Assembly (NCBI GenBank): GCA_018433885.1
Contig: JAHDQK010000049.1
Coordinates: 1 to 64,000, forward strand
Direction of reading: 5' to 3'
Source: Candidatus Cloacimonadota bacterium
GTDB taxonomy: Bacteria > Cloacimonadota > Cloacimonadia > Cloacimonadales > Cloacimonadaceae
DNA: 64,000 bases
Shown: positions 54,439 to 62,808 of the stretch, piece after piece
Layout of the letters: the number at the start of each line of letters is the position of its first letter
Position numbering within the stretch: position 1 is the first letter of the stretch
Made by a program: the position numbers and the translations under genes
Notes under the pieces: model-generated
What the model saw: the letters and a program-made list of their open reading frames with translations, nothing else
Told to the model about the DNA's origin: nothing
Database searches by the model: none

Positions 54439-56672
54439 CAAAAGCTTTTAGAAACGACGCCCTTGCCAAAGTAACCGGTAAGGCAAAATATACGGACGAC
54501 TACACCCTGCCCGGTATCTTGTATGCCGTCCCCTTGCACGCCCCTGTGGCAAGCGCGGTGATCAAGGCGATAGACACCTCACAGGCATTGAAGATGCCCG
54601 GAGTGCTGAAGGTTATCACCGCGGCAGATATTCCGGGCAAGATCAAGTTTGGGCAGATCATCAAGGATTATCCCACCTTGGTACACAAAAGAATCCGCAC
54701 CACGGGGGACGTAATCGCCCTAGTGGTGGCAGAAAGCCGGGCTCAGGCATTGGCAGCTTTACCGAAAATAGATCTGACTCTGGAGGATTATCCGGCTTTG
54801 TACGACCCGGAGGACGCCCTCAAAGAAGGTGCTACCCTCATCAACCCGGAGCATGGCTCAAACATCTGCAATTACCACTGTGTTCGTACGGGGGATGTTC
54901 AGGCTTCAGAAAAGGATGCTGATCTGATTATTGAGCAGGATTTTAGTACATCCCACATCGAGCATGCCTACTTAGAGCCGGAAGCGGCTTTGTGCCATCC
55001 CCGCCCGGATGGTGTGATGGAAGTAATCGGCAGCATGCAACATCCCTTTAGCACCAGACGTTTTGTGGCTTCCACCTTGGGTATGGAACTCAAGGATGTG
55101 GAGGTGAAGACGGTTCCCATGGGCGGAGGTTTTGGCGGCAAGGATGATACCGCGGCGCTGGTCTGCGCCAGGGCTGCTCTTTGCGCACACCTCTTGGGTC
55201 GCCCGGTGAAGCTGACCTATAGCCGGGAAATGAGCATGCGGGAGAGCTATAAACGGCATCCCTACACTCTGCAATATCGCATGGGCATCAAATATGATGG
55301 CAGGATCATCTTTGTGAAGGTGCGCATGGTAGCAGATAGTGGAGCATATTGCAGCGTTACTCCCTGGGTTACTTGGCGTTCAACGGTTCAGTGTTGTGGG
55401 TGCTACGAAGTACCTAATGTGCACTGTGATGTATATGGAGTATATACCAATAACGTGTTTACCGGAGCTTTCAGAGGTTTTGGATCCCCTCAAGTGAATT
55501 GGGCGGTTGAACAGCTGGTGGAGATTGCCGCCGAGAAACTGGGGATGTCTGAGCTGGAATTCAGGCGCATCAACATGGTGAAACAAGGATCCACAACTGT
55601 CACCAATCAGGTCTTGGACACTCACAAGGTTTCGCTTTCCGAAGTGATGGACAGAGTACTAAAAGAGATCGATTACGAGAACAAGCGCAAGCTATGTAGT
55701 TTTGGTGATCCCAAGAAGGATACCTGGTACGGTATTGGCTTAGCGATTTCGTATCGCGGAATGAGCCTGGGTGCCGAGGGGGTGGATTTCAATAGCGCCA
55801 TCATAAACGTTCAGCCAGATGGTTCTGTGCTTCTCGAAACGGGAGTACACGAAAATGGTCAGGGCGCGGAGAGCGTAATGATCCTGATCGCCGCGGAGGA
55901 ACTGGGCTTGCCCGTAAACCGCATCCGCTATCGTATGCCATCCACTTCGAATATCCCGGATGGAGGAACCACAGTAGCTTCCCGGGGCACGCTTCTGGGT
56001 GGAGGGGCTACTACAAACGCGGCTAAGATTCTGAAGAACATCATTGCGGAAGCTCTACTTAAGCATCTGGGTAAGAAAGCCGAGTTCTTTGAAGATAGCA
56101 ATATTCTGGATGCCGAGCGCCAGGTAATCTGCGCTTGGTACGAAGCTATCCGCCTGTGTTACAGCAAGCAAATCTACCCATATGCGTTTGGAGTATTTCA
56201 GGCTCCCCGAGTTAGTTGGGATGAAGAAACGGGTCATGGTGACGCTTATTTCACTTGGGTCTATGGCTGTCAGGCGGTGGAACTGGAAGTGGAAGCAAAG
56301 ACGGGGAAAGTTAAGCTCTTGAACATGGTGGCTGCGCATGACGTTGGTAGAGCGATCAATGTGGCGATGGTGAAGGGTCAGATCTTTGGTGGGCTTGCAA
56401 TTGGGGCTGGTTATGGCCTTTTTGAAGAAGTTCCCCTCAAAGATGGCAGCGTGATCCCCACGAACCTCCACCAATATCGCATTATGCGTGCTACGGATAT
56501 GCCGGAAATGACTGCCATAATCGTGGAAAACCCGGATCCCACCTCGCCTTCAAAAGCCAAAGGGATTGGCGAACCAACGCTGGAAATCACCGGACCCGCC
56601 ATTGCCAACGCAATTTATCGTGCCACCGGGACGCGCTATCCCGATCAACCCATTAAACTGAGGAAACAATGA
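54435..56672 (+). CDS. xdhA: Xanthine-dehydrogenase-type molybdenum hydroxylase, large subunit
   Basis: This 745-residue molybdopterin-binding subunit hydroxylates heterocycles using water. Seen: the N-terminal GKAKYTDDYTLPGILYA, MQHPFSTRR (Gln near the Mo centre), VPMGGGFGGKDD (pterin binding), AFRGFGSPQ, and catalytic Glu (about 713) in KGIGEPTLEITGP. Unlike E. coli XdhD it has no fused iron-sulfur domain; the 2Fe-2S subunit is the next gene (4-bp overlap). There is no in-frame TGA, so no selenocysteine is encoded; selenium, if used, would be a cofactor. No FAD subunit is seen. The substrate is presumably a purine. Confidence 0.92.
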   Translation: MTKAFRNDALAKVTGKAKYTDDYTLPGILYAVPLHAPVASAVIKAIDTSQALKMPGVLKVITAADIPGKIKFGQIIKDYPTLVHKRIRTTGDVIALVVAESRAQALAALPKIDLTLEDYPALYDPEDALKEGATLINPEHGSNICNYHCVRTGDVQASEKDADLIIEQDFSTSHIEHAYLEPEAALCHPRPDGVMEVIGSMQHPFSTRRFVASTLGMELKDVEVKTVPMGGGFGGKDDTAALVCARAALCAHLLGRPVKLTYSREMSMRESYKRHPYTLQYRMGIKYDGRIIFVKVRMVADSGAYCSVTPWVTWRSTVQCCGCYEVPNVHCDVYGVYTNNVFTGAFRGFGSPQVNWAVEQLVEIAAEKLGMSELEFRRINMVKQGSTTVTNQVLDTHKVSLSEVMDRVLKEIDYENKRKLCSFGDPKKDTWYGIGLAISYRGMSLGAEGVDFNSAIINVQPDGSVLLETGVHENGQGAESVMILIAAEELGLPVNRIRYRMPSTSNIPDGGTTVASRGTLLGGGATTNAAKILKNIIAEALLKHLGKKAEFFEDSNILDAERQVICAWYEAIRLCYSKQIYPYAFGVFQAPRVSWDEETGHGDAYFTWVYGCQAVELEVEAKTGKVKLLNMVAAHDVGRAINVAMVKGQIFGGLAIGAGYGLFEEVPLKDGSVIPTNLHQYRIMRATDMPEMTAIIVENPDPTSPSKAKGIGEPTLEITGPAIANAIYRATGTRYPDQPIKLRKQ

Positions 56673-57136
56673 TCACTGTAAACGGAATTCACTACGAAAT
56701 CCCGGAAGAACTCCATGCCAAAAAACTCTCTGATTGGTTACGGGAAGACCTTATGTTGACAGGCACTAAGGTAGGTTGCGATATCGGTGTTTGCGGCTCT
56801 TGTACGGTGCTTATAAATGATGAAGCGAAACGCAGTTGTAAACTAAAACTGAACGACGTGGACAACTCGAATATCACCACCATCGAGGGGATATGTGCCC
56901 CGGATGGTGGGTTGCATCCCTTGCAACAGGCATTCATGGATGCCGGGGCAATCCAGTGCGGATTTTGTACTCCCGGCATGGTTCTTTCGGCACTTGCCCT
57001 ATTGCTCAAGAATCATCGGCCAACGCGGGGGGAGATTCGCCTTGCCCTGAAGGGCAATCTCTGCCGCTGCACGGGCTATCAACAGATCATAGACGCCGTG
57101 GAGCTTGCTGCCGGCATCATGTATCCCAATAAATGA
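56669..57136 (+). CDS. xdhC: 2Fe-2S subunit of the molybdenum hydroxylase
   Basis: This 155-residue small subunit has two 2Fe-2S clusters: a plant-type ferredoxin site (Cys37, Cys42, Cys45, Cys57 in GCDIGVCGSC...SC) and a four-helix site (Cys97, Cys100, Cys132, Cys134 in QCGFCTPG and LCRCTGYQQI). It carries electrons from the molybdenum centre to the next acceptor. It overlaps the large-subunit gene (ATGA). The acceptor is unclear, since no FAD subunit is encoded nearby. A gene name of the xdhC/xdhB type varies between organisms. Confidence 0.93.
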   Translation: MITVNGIHYEIPEELHAKKLSDWLREDLMLTGTKVGCDIGVCGSCTVLINDEAKRSCKLKLNDVDNSNITTIEGICAPDGGLHPLQQAFMDAGAIQCGFCTPGMVLSALALLLKNHRPTRGEIRLALKGNLCRCTGYQQIIDAVELAAGIMYPNK

Positions 57137-57158
57137 TAAACTCAAATGAGGTAATAAT

Positions 57159-58337
57159 ATGCACGAAATATCCAAGAAGCTACAGGAACTGGAAAACCTG
57201 AAAACCAGTCTGTATGGAAAAGACTTCCTGCTTACGTGGGAAAATAGTGTGGATAACCTGAAAGCTGTAATGCTGGTAGCGGAAATCCTCCAGCTTCTGC
57301 ACAAGGAGAAGAAACCATGGAAGATATTCGATTATGGCTTGGCGATCTCCATCTTCCGGGATAACAGCACCCGCACCCGCTTCAGTTTTGCGTCCGCGGT
57401 GAACGGTTTGGGCTTGGCGCTATCGGAGCTGGACGAAGTAAAATCCCAGATAGCCCATGGTGAAACCGTGCGCGAAACTGCGAACATGATCTCGTTTCTC
57501 ACCGAGGTAATCGGTATCCGGGACGACATGTATCCCGGCGAAGGGCATACATACATGAAGGAAGTGGCGGATGCCGTGAGTGAAGGACATGCCAATGGCG
57601 TGCTTGCGCAGCGCCCCACCCTGGTGAACCTCCAATGTGACTTGGATCACCCCACTCAAAGCCTCTCGGATATGTTGAAGCTAAAGGATTACTTTGGCGG
57701 CTGGGATGCCCTAAAAGGCAAGAAGATCGCCATGAGCTGGGCTTACTCCCCTTCTTATGGAAAACCCCTTTCCGTTCCTCAGGGCGTTATAAACCTCATG
57801 ACCCGTTTCGGCATGGAAGTGGTACTTGCCCACCCTGAAGGTTATGACCTGATGCCGGATACTCTGGATAGTGCCAAAAGCTTTGCCAAAGAGAGCGGAG
57901 GCAGCTTCAAACATGTTTACAGCATGGCGGAAGCGTTTAAGGATGCGGATATTGTGTATCCCAAATCCTGGGCTCCCATGGCGGTAATGCAGAAGCGTAC
58001 CGAACTGCTGAAACAAGGCAACAAACAGGGACTGAAAGATCTGGAACAGCACTGTCTGGCAGAGAATAAGCGCCACATGGATTGGGAATGTACGGAAGAC
58101 ATGATGAAGCTCACCAAGGGTGGAAACGCACTTTATGAGCATTGTCTGCCCGCGGATATCAGCGGCATCAGTTGTGAACACGGGGAAGTGGCAAAAAGCG
58201 TGTTTGAGCGTTACCGTCTGCACACCTATCAAGAAGCGGGATACAAACCTTTCGTGATTGCCGCAATGATATTCAATAGCAAAGTAAAGGATGTGCTGAG
58301 CAGGCTGGATTCCCTGTCGTACCCAGTACCTTATTAG
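57159..58337 (+). CDS. ygeW: YgeW-type carbamoyltransferase
   Basis: This 392-residue enzyme of the aspartate/ornithine carbamoyltransferase fold carries the carbamoyl-phosphate motif STRTR (70-74) and the HPTQSLSDML motif. The QRPTLVNLQCDLDHPTQ segment is that of the YgeW branch, a knotted transcarbamylase of purine/urate-type clusters. Running in reverse it would release carbamoyl phosphate from a ureido compound, which carbamate kinase could turn into ATP. No carbamate kinase is in the window. The start is ATG 57159 after GAGGTAA. Confidence 0.92.
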   Translation: MHEISKKLQELENLKTSLYGKDFLLTWENSVDNLKAVMLVAEILQLLHKEKKPWKIFDYGLAISIFRDNSTRTRFSFASAVNGLGLALSELDEVKSQIAHGETVRETANMISFLTEVIGIRDDMYPGEGHTYMKEVADAVSEGHANGVLAQRPTLVNLQCDLDHPTQSLSDMLKLKDYFGGWDALKGKKIAMSWAYSPSYGKPLSVPQGVINLMTRFGMEVVLAHPEGYDLMPDTLDSAKSFAKESGGSFKHVYSMAEAFKDADIVYPKSWAPMAVMQKRTELLKQGNKQGLKDLEQHCLAENKRHMDWECTEDMMKLTKGGNALYEHCLPADISGISCEHGEVAKSVFERYRLHTYQEAGYKPFVIAAMIFNSKVKDVLSRLDSLSYPVPY

Positions 58338-58360
58338 AATATAGCAAATTAGGAGATAAA

Positions 58361-59806
58361 ATGCCAAAACTCATCCCTCATAAAAACATGGACATCATCA
58401 GGAAAAATGCTGCCCGATGCAAAGCGCATGGCATCATATTGCCTACGATATCGCAGCAGATGAACCCCCACAATATCCCTCTGGAATTGCAAAACCGGAT
58501 CAAAGAGATTGGATTGTGGGATCTGAATCCGCTCAATTTGTTCAGAATCACATGGAAGAACGACATGGAAACGGGGCTGTTTGGAGCGCCGAACTATTTT
58601 GAAATACCGCCTGAGATCAGTGGAGTGAGAGCCAGGATTGTAGGCTTGGTGGGTAAGTATTTCCCTACCGGGGCGCACAAGGTTGGAGCTGCATACGGTT
58701 GTCTGCTGCCTCTTTTGGTAAGCGGTGCCTTCGATCCAGAAACCCAGAAATCCGTATGGCCATCCACCGGCAACTACTGTCGTGGTGGAGCCTTTGACGC
58801 CGCTTTGCTGGATTGTCCCGCGGTGGCTGTGTTGCCCGAAGGGATGAGTGAAGAGCGTTTTGCCTGGCTGCGAGAGATCGGAGCTGAGATCATCCTTACT
58901 CCCGGCAGCGAATCCAATGTGAAAGAAATCTATGACAAATGTGAAGAATTGAGTCACGATCCCCATTACACGATCCTCAATCACTTTGAAGAGCCGGGGA
59001 ATTCATTTTGGAACTATCAGGTAACCGGCAGCGCGTTGTGGGAAACCTTCCAGCACATCAAAAAACCGGCAAACCGACTGAGCGCGTTTGTGAGTGCAAC
59101 CGGATCCGCTGGCACCATCGCCGCCGGGGATTACCTGAAAAAGATGAGCCCCCACACCATGATCACCGCGGCTGAGGCCATGGAATGCCCCACCATGCTG
59201 AATAACGGGTTTGGCGAACACCGCATCGAAGGCATCGGCGACAAACACATACCCTGGGTACATAATGTACGCAGTACCGATAATGTGGCAGCAGTTCGCG
59301 ACGAAGATTGCATCCGTCTGCTCCGCTTGTTCAATGAAGCTGCCGGGCACGAATATCTCCACCGCCAGGGTGTGGGTTTCGATACCCTGAAAAAGCTTCC
59401 CCTGATGGGAATATCCTCCATCGGGAATATGCTGGCAGCCATAAAAACAGCGAGATACTACGAACTTGACGAAAATGACGTGCTGCTTACCTGTTTCACG
59501 GATTCCGCGTCCATGTATGCCAGCCGCATCGAGAAGCTGAAAAAGGATAAGGGAGACTACGACACGCTGCAGGCAGCCATTGATATGGAAGGATGCCTCA
59601 ACGCGCAATCTTACGACAATTTCTTGGAACTGAGCTATCAAGACAAAAAGCGCATCCACCACCTGAAGTACTTCACCTGGGTGGAACAACAAGGCCGTAG
59701 CGAGGAGGAGTTGAACATGCAATGGGATCCTCAGTATTGGATCGAAACCTTCGAAAACAACTTGGAAGAGCTCGATAAAGCCATTGAAGAGTTTAACGCC
59801 CTCTGA
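58361..59806 (+). CDS. Unusual fold-type-II PLP enzyme
   Basis: This 481-residue PLP protein resembles cysteine-synthase/threonine-deaminase folds but fits no named enzyme that I recognise. Seen: the PLP lysine in FPTGAHKVGAAYG (Lys107), a phosphate-binding STGNYCRGGAFDAAL loop (135-149), a glycine-rich SATGSAGT motif (about 245) and a C-terminal FEN.LEELDKAIEEFN helix. The 60 residues before the core and the extended C-terminus are longer than typical lyases. It starts 23 bp after ygeW behind AGGAG and is followed by mocA. It may eliminate ammonia from a diamino or ureido acid; E. coli YgeX (diaminopropionate ammonia-lyase) does not resemble it. Confidence 0.75.
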   Translation: MPKLIPHKNMDIIRKNAARCKAHGIILPTISQQMNPHNIPLELQNRIKEIGLWDLNPLNLFRITWKNDMETGLFGAPNYFEIPPEISGVRARIVGLVGKYFPTGAHKVGAAYGCLLPLLVSGAFDPETQKSVWPSTGNYCRGGAFDAALLDCPAVAVLPEGMSEERFAWLREIGAEIILTPGSESNVKEIYDKCEELSHDPHYTILNHFEEPGNSFWNYQVTGSALWETFQHIKKPANRLSAFVSATGSAGTIAAGDYLKKMSPHTMITAAEAMECPTMLNNGFGEHRIEGIGDKHIPWVHNVRSTDNVAAVRDEDCIRLLRLFNEAAGHEYLHRQGVGFDTLKKLPLMGISSIGNMLAAIKTARYYELDENDVLLTCFTDSASMYASRIEKLKKDKGDYDTLQAAIDMEGCLNAQSYDNFLELSYQDKKRIHHLKYFTWVEQQGRSEEELNMQWDPQYWIETFENNLEELDKAIEEFNAL

Positions 59807-60299
59807 TTTCAGAGCCATCATTCTCGCTTCAGGCAAGGGTACACGCTTTGGCATGCCAAAGTCTGAAGCGAAGATTGATGGGCTTCTGTTTTCCCAGAAA
59901 ATCAGCCAAAGTCTGATCGATGCCGGCGTGCGGGACATCCTGTTGGTGAAGGATCTCAATACGGAATCCATGTATGAATCTCTCAAAGAAACGATTATGG
60001 GGGATGCAAATCCACCGGAGTATTACATCGTTTGGCCGGTGGACCATCCTTTGGTGCACTGCCAAAGCATCACAGCGCTTCTGGAGACTGCAATGCAAAA
60101 CCCGGATTGCGTGGTCAAACCGGAGTATCTGGGAAGAAGAGGGCATCCAATATTGATCCCCTCAAAGCTAGATTTTGCGAGTCCTGCCTACGAAACCCTG
60201 CGCGAACTCATCCGCCACAGCGGAATCGGCACCGTGATCGTGCCCGTGGATGATCCCGGGATAATCAGAAACATCAACCGGCAGGAAGATCTACCCTAG
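59784..60299 (+). CDS. mocA: MocA/MobA-like nucleotidyltransferase
   Basis: This 171-residue protein is an NTP-transferase of the molybdenum-cofactor cytidylyltransferase type. Seen: AIILASGKGTRFGMPKSEA (nucleotide-binding P-loop-like motif) and VWPVDHPLVHCQSI (metal Asp, DHP) plus RRGHPILI. It would convert molybdopterin into the dinucleotide form used by the hydroxylase two genes upstream. The start is TTG 59784, overlapping the PLP gene by 23 bp, with GGAAGAG 13 nt upstream; this start is not certain. No selenium gene is seen nearby. Confidence 0.85.
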   Translation: MKSLTPSDFRAIILASGKGTRFGMPKSEAKIDGLLFSQKISQSLIDAGVRDILLVKDLNTESMYESLKETIMGDANPPEYYIVWPVDHPLVHCQSITALLETAMQNPDCVVKPEYLGRRGHPILIPSKLDFASPAYETLRELIRHSGIGTVIVPVDDPGIIRNINRQEDLP

Positions 60300-60332
60300 C
60301 CTTGCATGTACACACGACTATAGGAACTTTTA

Positions 60333-60887
60333 GTGAAAACTAGTATCATGGATATCATCTCCAGTCGCCACAGTGTAAGGGATTTTGACCCCAAGCCTCT
60401 TGCTGATGGAGCTTTGGATGCCATTCTGGAAGCAGGGCGATTGGCCCCTTCTGCCCAAAACCGCCAACCCTGGCGTTACATAGTATTCACCGATCCCGCG
60501 AAGATCCGGGAATTGGCGAAGAACACGGGTCTGGTTGGCCTCAGCAATTTCTTCATCAAAGATGCGCCATGTTTGATCATCGCATGTGCGGATACAAAGA
60601 AGAACGTGCGGATCAACAATCAGGATTACTATTTGGTGGATACGGCAATATCTTTTCAACAGATGATCCTTTGCGCTTGGGAGATGGGAATCGGAACTTG
60701 CTGGCTGGCGGCGTTTTCGGAAAAAGTGCTGGCAAAATATCTGGATCTTCCGAAATCTTGGCGCATTGTTGCTATATCGCCATTTGGATATCCCAAAGAC
60801 CAGAAAGGATTGTATAGCAAAGCAGTCTCAGCTTTTGCCGGCAGCACCAAGCGTCAAGTTATCGAGGATATGGTTATCTACCGCTGA
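60333..60887 (+). CDS. Nitroreductase family FMN oxidoreductase
   Basis: This 184-residue flavoprotein of the nitroreductase family has the N-terminal SRHSVRDFDPKPL motif, LAPSAQNRQPWRY (FMN binding), AWEMGIGTCWLAAF and SPFGYPKD. The start is GTG 60333 with AGGA 7 nt upstream; an ATG five codons later is an alternative. It lies 33 bp beyond mocA and could be in the operon; a flavin enzyme could help move electrons from the hydroxylase, but this is speculation. Confidence 0.88.
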   Translation: MKTSIMDIISSRHSVRDFDPKPLADGALDAILEAGRLAPSAQNRQPWRYIVFTDPAKIRELAKNTGLVGLSNFFIKDAPCLIIACADTKKNVRINNQDYYLVDTAISFQQMILCAWEMGIGTCWLAAFSEKVLAKYLDLPKSWRIVAISPFGYPKDQKGLYSKAVSAFAGSTKRQVIEDMVIYR

Positions 60888-60939
60888 GTTATACGGCAAT
60901 CTGGCACAAATCTGCCCCTTCTAAATCTGGTTAGAAACC

Positions 60940-61032
60940 CCATCCCCATTGCGCAAAGCAGTCGCGATGGCGTGTTGATGCAGTCTCCACTGCACAATCA
61001 CGGTATGGCGATTGATTCGATGAATGGGGGAG
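60940..61032. repeat. Interspersed palindromic element, copy E
   Basis: This copy of about 93 bp runs from CCATCCCCATTGCGCAAAGC to TTCGATGAATGGGGGAG, with a core TGCAGT-CTCC-ACTGCA (60979-60994). It aligns along its length with copy D. It lies between the nitroreductase and Xer-type recombinase genes. Confidence 0.75.
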
Positions 61033-61069
61033 GAGTATCCGGGAACTCTTGTGTAGCTAAGGATCCGGG

Positions 61070-61960
61070 CTATTCCCCGCTTCTGGGATGCCCCTTCTCG
61101 TAGGCATCCTTGATGTCTGTTAGGCTGATATGAGTGTAAATCTCCGTGGTGGAAAGGTTTTCGTGTCCCAGAAGTTCTTTGATGGCGTTCAGATCCGCTC
61201 CCCGGGAAAGCAGGTGAGTGGCAAATGAATGCCGGATTGTGTGAGGGGAATATCCCTTTTCTCTAGCGATCAGCCTGATATAGCGCATCAGAATGATGTT
61301 TAGCTGGCGGGTATCAAAATCCTTGCCGCTCCGGGTAAGGAACATACGATCCGAACTTTCAGGAGTAGCCAACAGGGGGCGCAGCTTCAGAAATTCTAAC
61401 ATACTATCAATTGCCATCGAACCAATGGGGATGATGCGTTCTTTCTTGCCTTTGCCCATTACGCGGATCATCTTGCGTTTGAAATCCACGTCCGTCAATC
61501 TCAGGGTTGCCAGTTCCATCAGACGCAATCCGCAGCTATAGAGCAGCTCCATGATCGCCCTGTTGCGCATCCCGATCGGAGTGCTGGTATCTGGGATTCT
61601 TAGCAGCAGTGCCATTTCTTCTTCGCTGAATACCTTGGGTAGTTTTTTCTCGAACTTGGGTTTGCGGATCTTCAGCATCGGGTTTTGGGAGATTATCCTT
61701 TCTCTTTTCAGGAATTTGAACCAGGAGCCCAGTGCGGCAAGCTTTCTACCCAGAGTGCGGTTGCAATCGGGCTGTTCGGAAAGCCATCTTAGAAAGGAGC
61801 GGATATGCAAGACACCAATTTCCGGGATCTTCGGTGCGGCAAAAGAGCGTTCGAGAAACGCCTTAAACTGTTGAAGATCAAGCTGGTATGCATCCTGGGT
61901 GCGAGGGCTCTTGCCCTCCAATGCCAGATACTGCCTGTGTCTATCTATCCACTCTTGCAT
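61070..61960 (-). CDS. xer: Tyrosine recombinase (XerC/XerD type)
   Basis: This 296-residue site-specific recombinase has an N-terminal SAM-like core-binding domain (about 1-100) and the catalytic R-K-HxxR-H-Y set: Arg146 in CGLRLMEL, Lys around 170-173 in GKGKKER, His240 and Arg243 in SPHTIRHSFATHL, His266 in LLGHENL and nucleophile Tyr275 in TTEIYTH. The length is typical of Xer proteins that resolve chromosome dimers. It is divergent from the next gene. Only one such gene is visible, so C or D cannot be assigned. Confidence 0.93.
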   Translation of the reverse strand: MQEWIDRHRQYLALEGKSPRTQDAYQLDLQQFKAFLERSFAAPKIPEIGVLHIRSFLRWLSEQPDCNRTLGRKLAALGSWFKFLKRERIISQNPMLKIRKPKFEKKLPKVFSEEEMALLLRIPDTSTPIGMRNRAIMELLYSCGLRLMELATLRLTDVDFKRKMIRVMGKGKKERIIPIGSMAIDSMLEFLKLRPLLATPESSDRMFLTRSGKDFDTRQLNIILMRYIRLIAREKGYSPHTIRHSFATHLLSRGADLNAIKELLGHENLSTTEIYTHISLTDIKDAYEKGHPRSGE

Positions 61961-61982
61961 CCTGAATCGCTCCTGTAAGTGT

Positions 61983-62043
61983 ATTCAGGTACATTTTTTG
62001 CTTGCCTTTTTCTTTGTCGAGAAAAAACTTGCTCTACCTGAAT
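61983..62043. promoter_or_regulatory. Inverted repeat in the xer/acyltransferase divergent region
   Basis: ATTCAGGTA (61983-61991) has an exact 9-bp complement TACCTGAAT (62035-62043), with 43 nt between. The right arm abuts the GGAGG of the acyltransferase gene. It could be an operator or leader structure. Confidence 0.35.
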
Positions 62044-62052
62044 GGAGGATAT

Positions 62053-62808
62053 ATGAATCAACACATAGATAGCAGCGCCCGCTTGGGTGACGGTGTGACA
62101 ATAGGTATCAACAGCATCATTTTGGAAGATGTGAAGATCGGTAACAACTGCCTGATCGGGCACAATGTCGTGATTCATGCCGGCACTGAGATCGGCGATA
62201 ACGTTCGCATCGACGACAATGTGATTATTGGCAAAAAACCACTTTCGTCTCCCCGGAGTATCTTCAAAGTTCCAGAAAACCTAAGCCCTGCCAGGATCGG
62301 CAGTTTTTGCCAAATAGGCGCAAATGTGGTGATATATGTCCAATCCGAGATCGGGGAGCGTAATCTGATCGCGGATATGGCTACAATCCGGGAGAATGTC
62401 AAGATCGGCAACCTGAATATCATCGGCCGTAATGTAACGGTGGAGAACTTCGTTGAGATCGGCGATCGCAACAAGTTTGAGACCAATAGTTACATCACCG
62501 CTTATTCCAAGATCGAGGATTACTGTTTTGTAGCGCCTTGTGTGGCAACCAGTAACGATAACTATATGGCGCGCGATATAGAGCGTTTTAACCATTTCAA
62601 AGGGATCACCATGAAATCCGGTTCACGCATCGGGGTGAACGCTACGATACTACCCGGCAAGACGATCGCAACCGATGGCACAGTAGCTGCCGGAGCGGTG
62701 GTCACACGCGATGTGGAAGAGGCTGCCATCGTGGTCGGAAGTCCTGCCAAGAAACTGCGGGAAGTGCCGGAAACTCAGCTAATAAGGAACAATCTGGACA
62801 AACAATGA
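62053..62808 (+). CDS. Hexapeptide-repeat acyltransferase (LpxA-like)
   Basis: This 251-residue protein is a left-handed beta-helix transferase. The hexapeptide pattern (IG.N..I...V.IG.N..IG.N, e.g. VKIGNNCLIGHNVVI, NIIGRNVTVENFVEI) is visible through most of the protein. The C-terminal GSRIGVNATILPGKTI and AGAVVTRDV fit N- or O-acetyltransferases of nucleotide sugars. Start ATG 62053 behind GGAGG. It overlaps the next gene (ATGA), suggesting a shared role in cell-surface polysaccharide or lipid assembly. The exact substrate is not evident. Confidence 0.8.
   Translation: MNQHIDSSARLGDGVTIGINSIILEDVKIGNNCLIGHNVVIHAGTEIGDNVRIDDNVIIGKKPLSSPRSIFKVPENLSPARIGSFCQIGANVVIYVQSEIGERNLIADMATIRENVKIGNLNIIGRNVTVENFVEIGDRNKFETNSYITAYSKIEDYCFVAPCVATSNDNYMARDIERFNHFKGITMKSGSRIGVNATILPGKTIATDGTVAAGAVVTRDVEEAAIVVGSPAKKLREVPETQLIRNNLDKQ

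Noticed and set aside
54435-56672. Possible selenocysteine in the molybdenum hydroxylase
   Set aside because: The frame has no internal TGA, and no SECIS-like need arises. Any selenium would be a cofactor.
61070-61960. Xer-type recombinase as the integrase of a mobile element
   Set aside because: No attachment-site duplication, cargo genes or tRNA target is seen next to it; length and motifs fit a housekeeping Xer protein.
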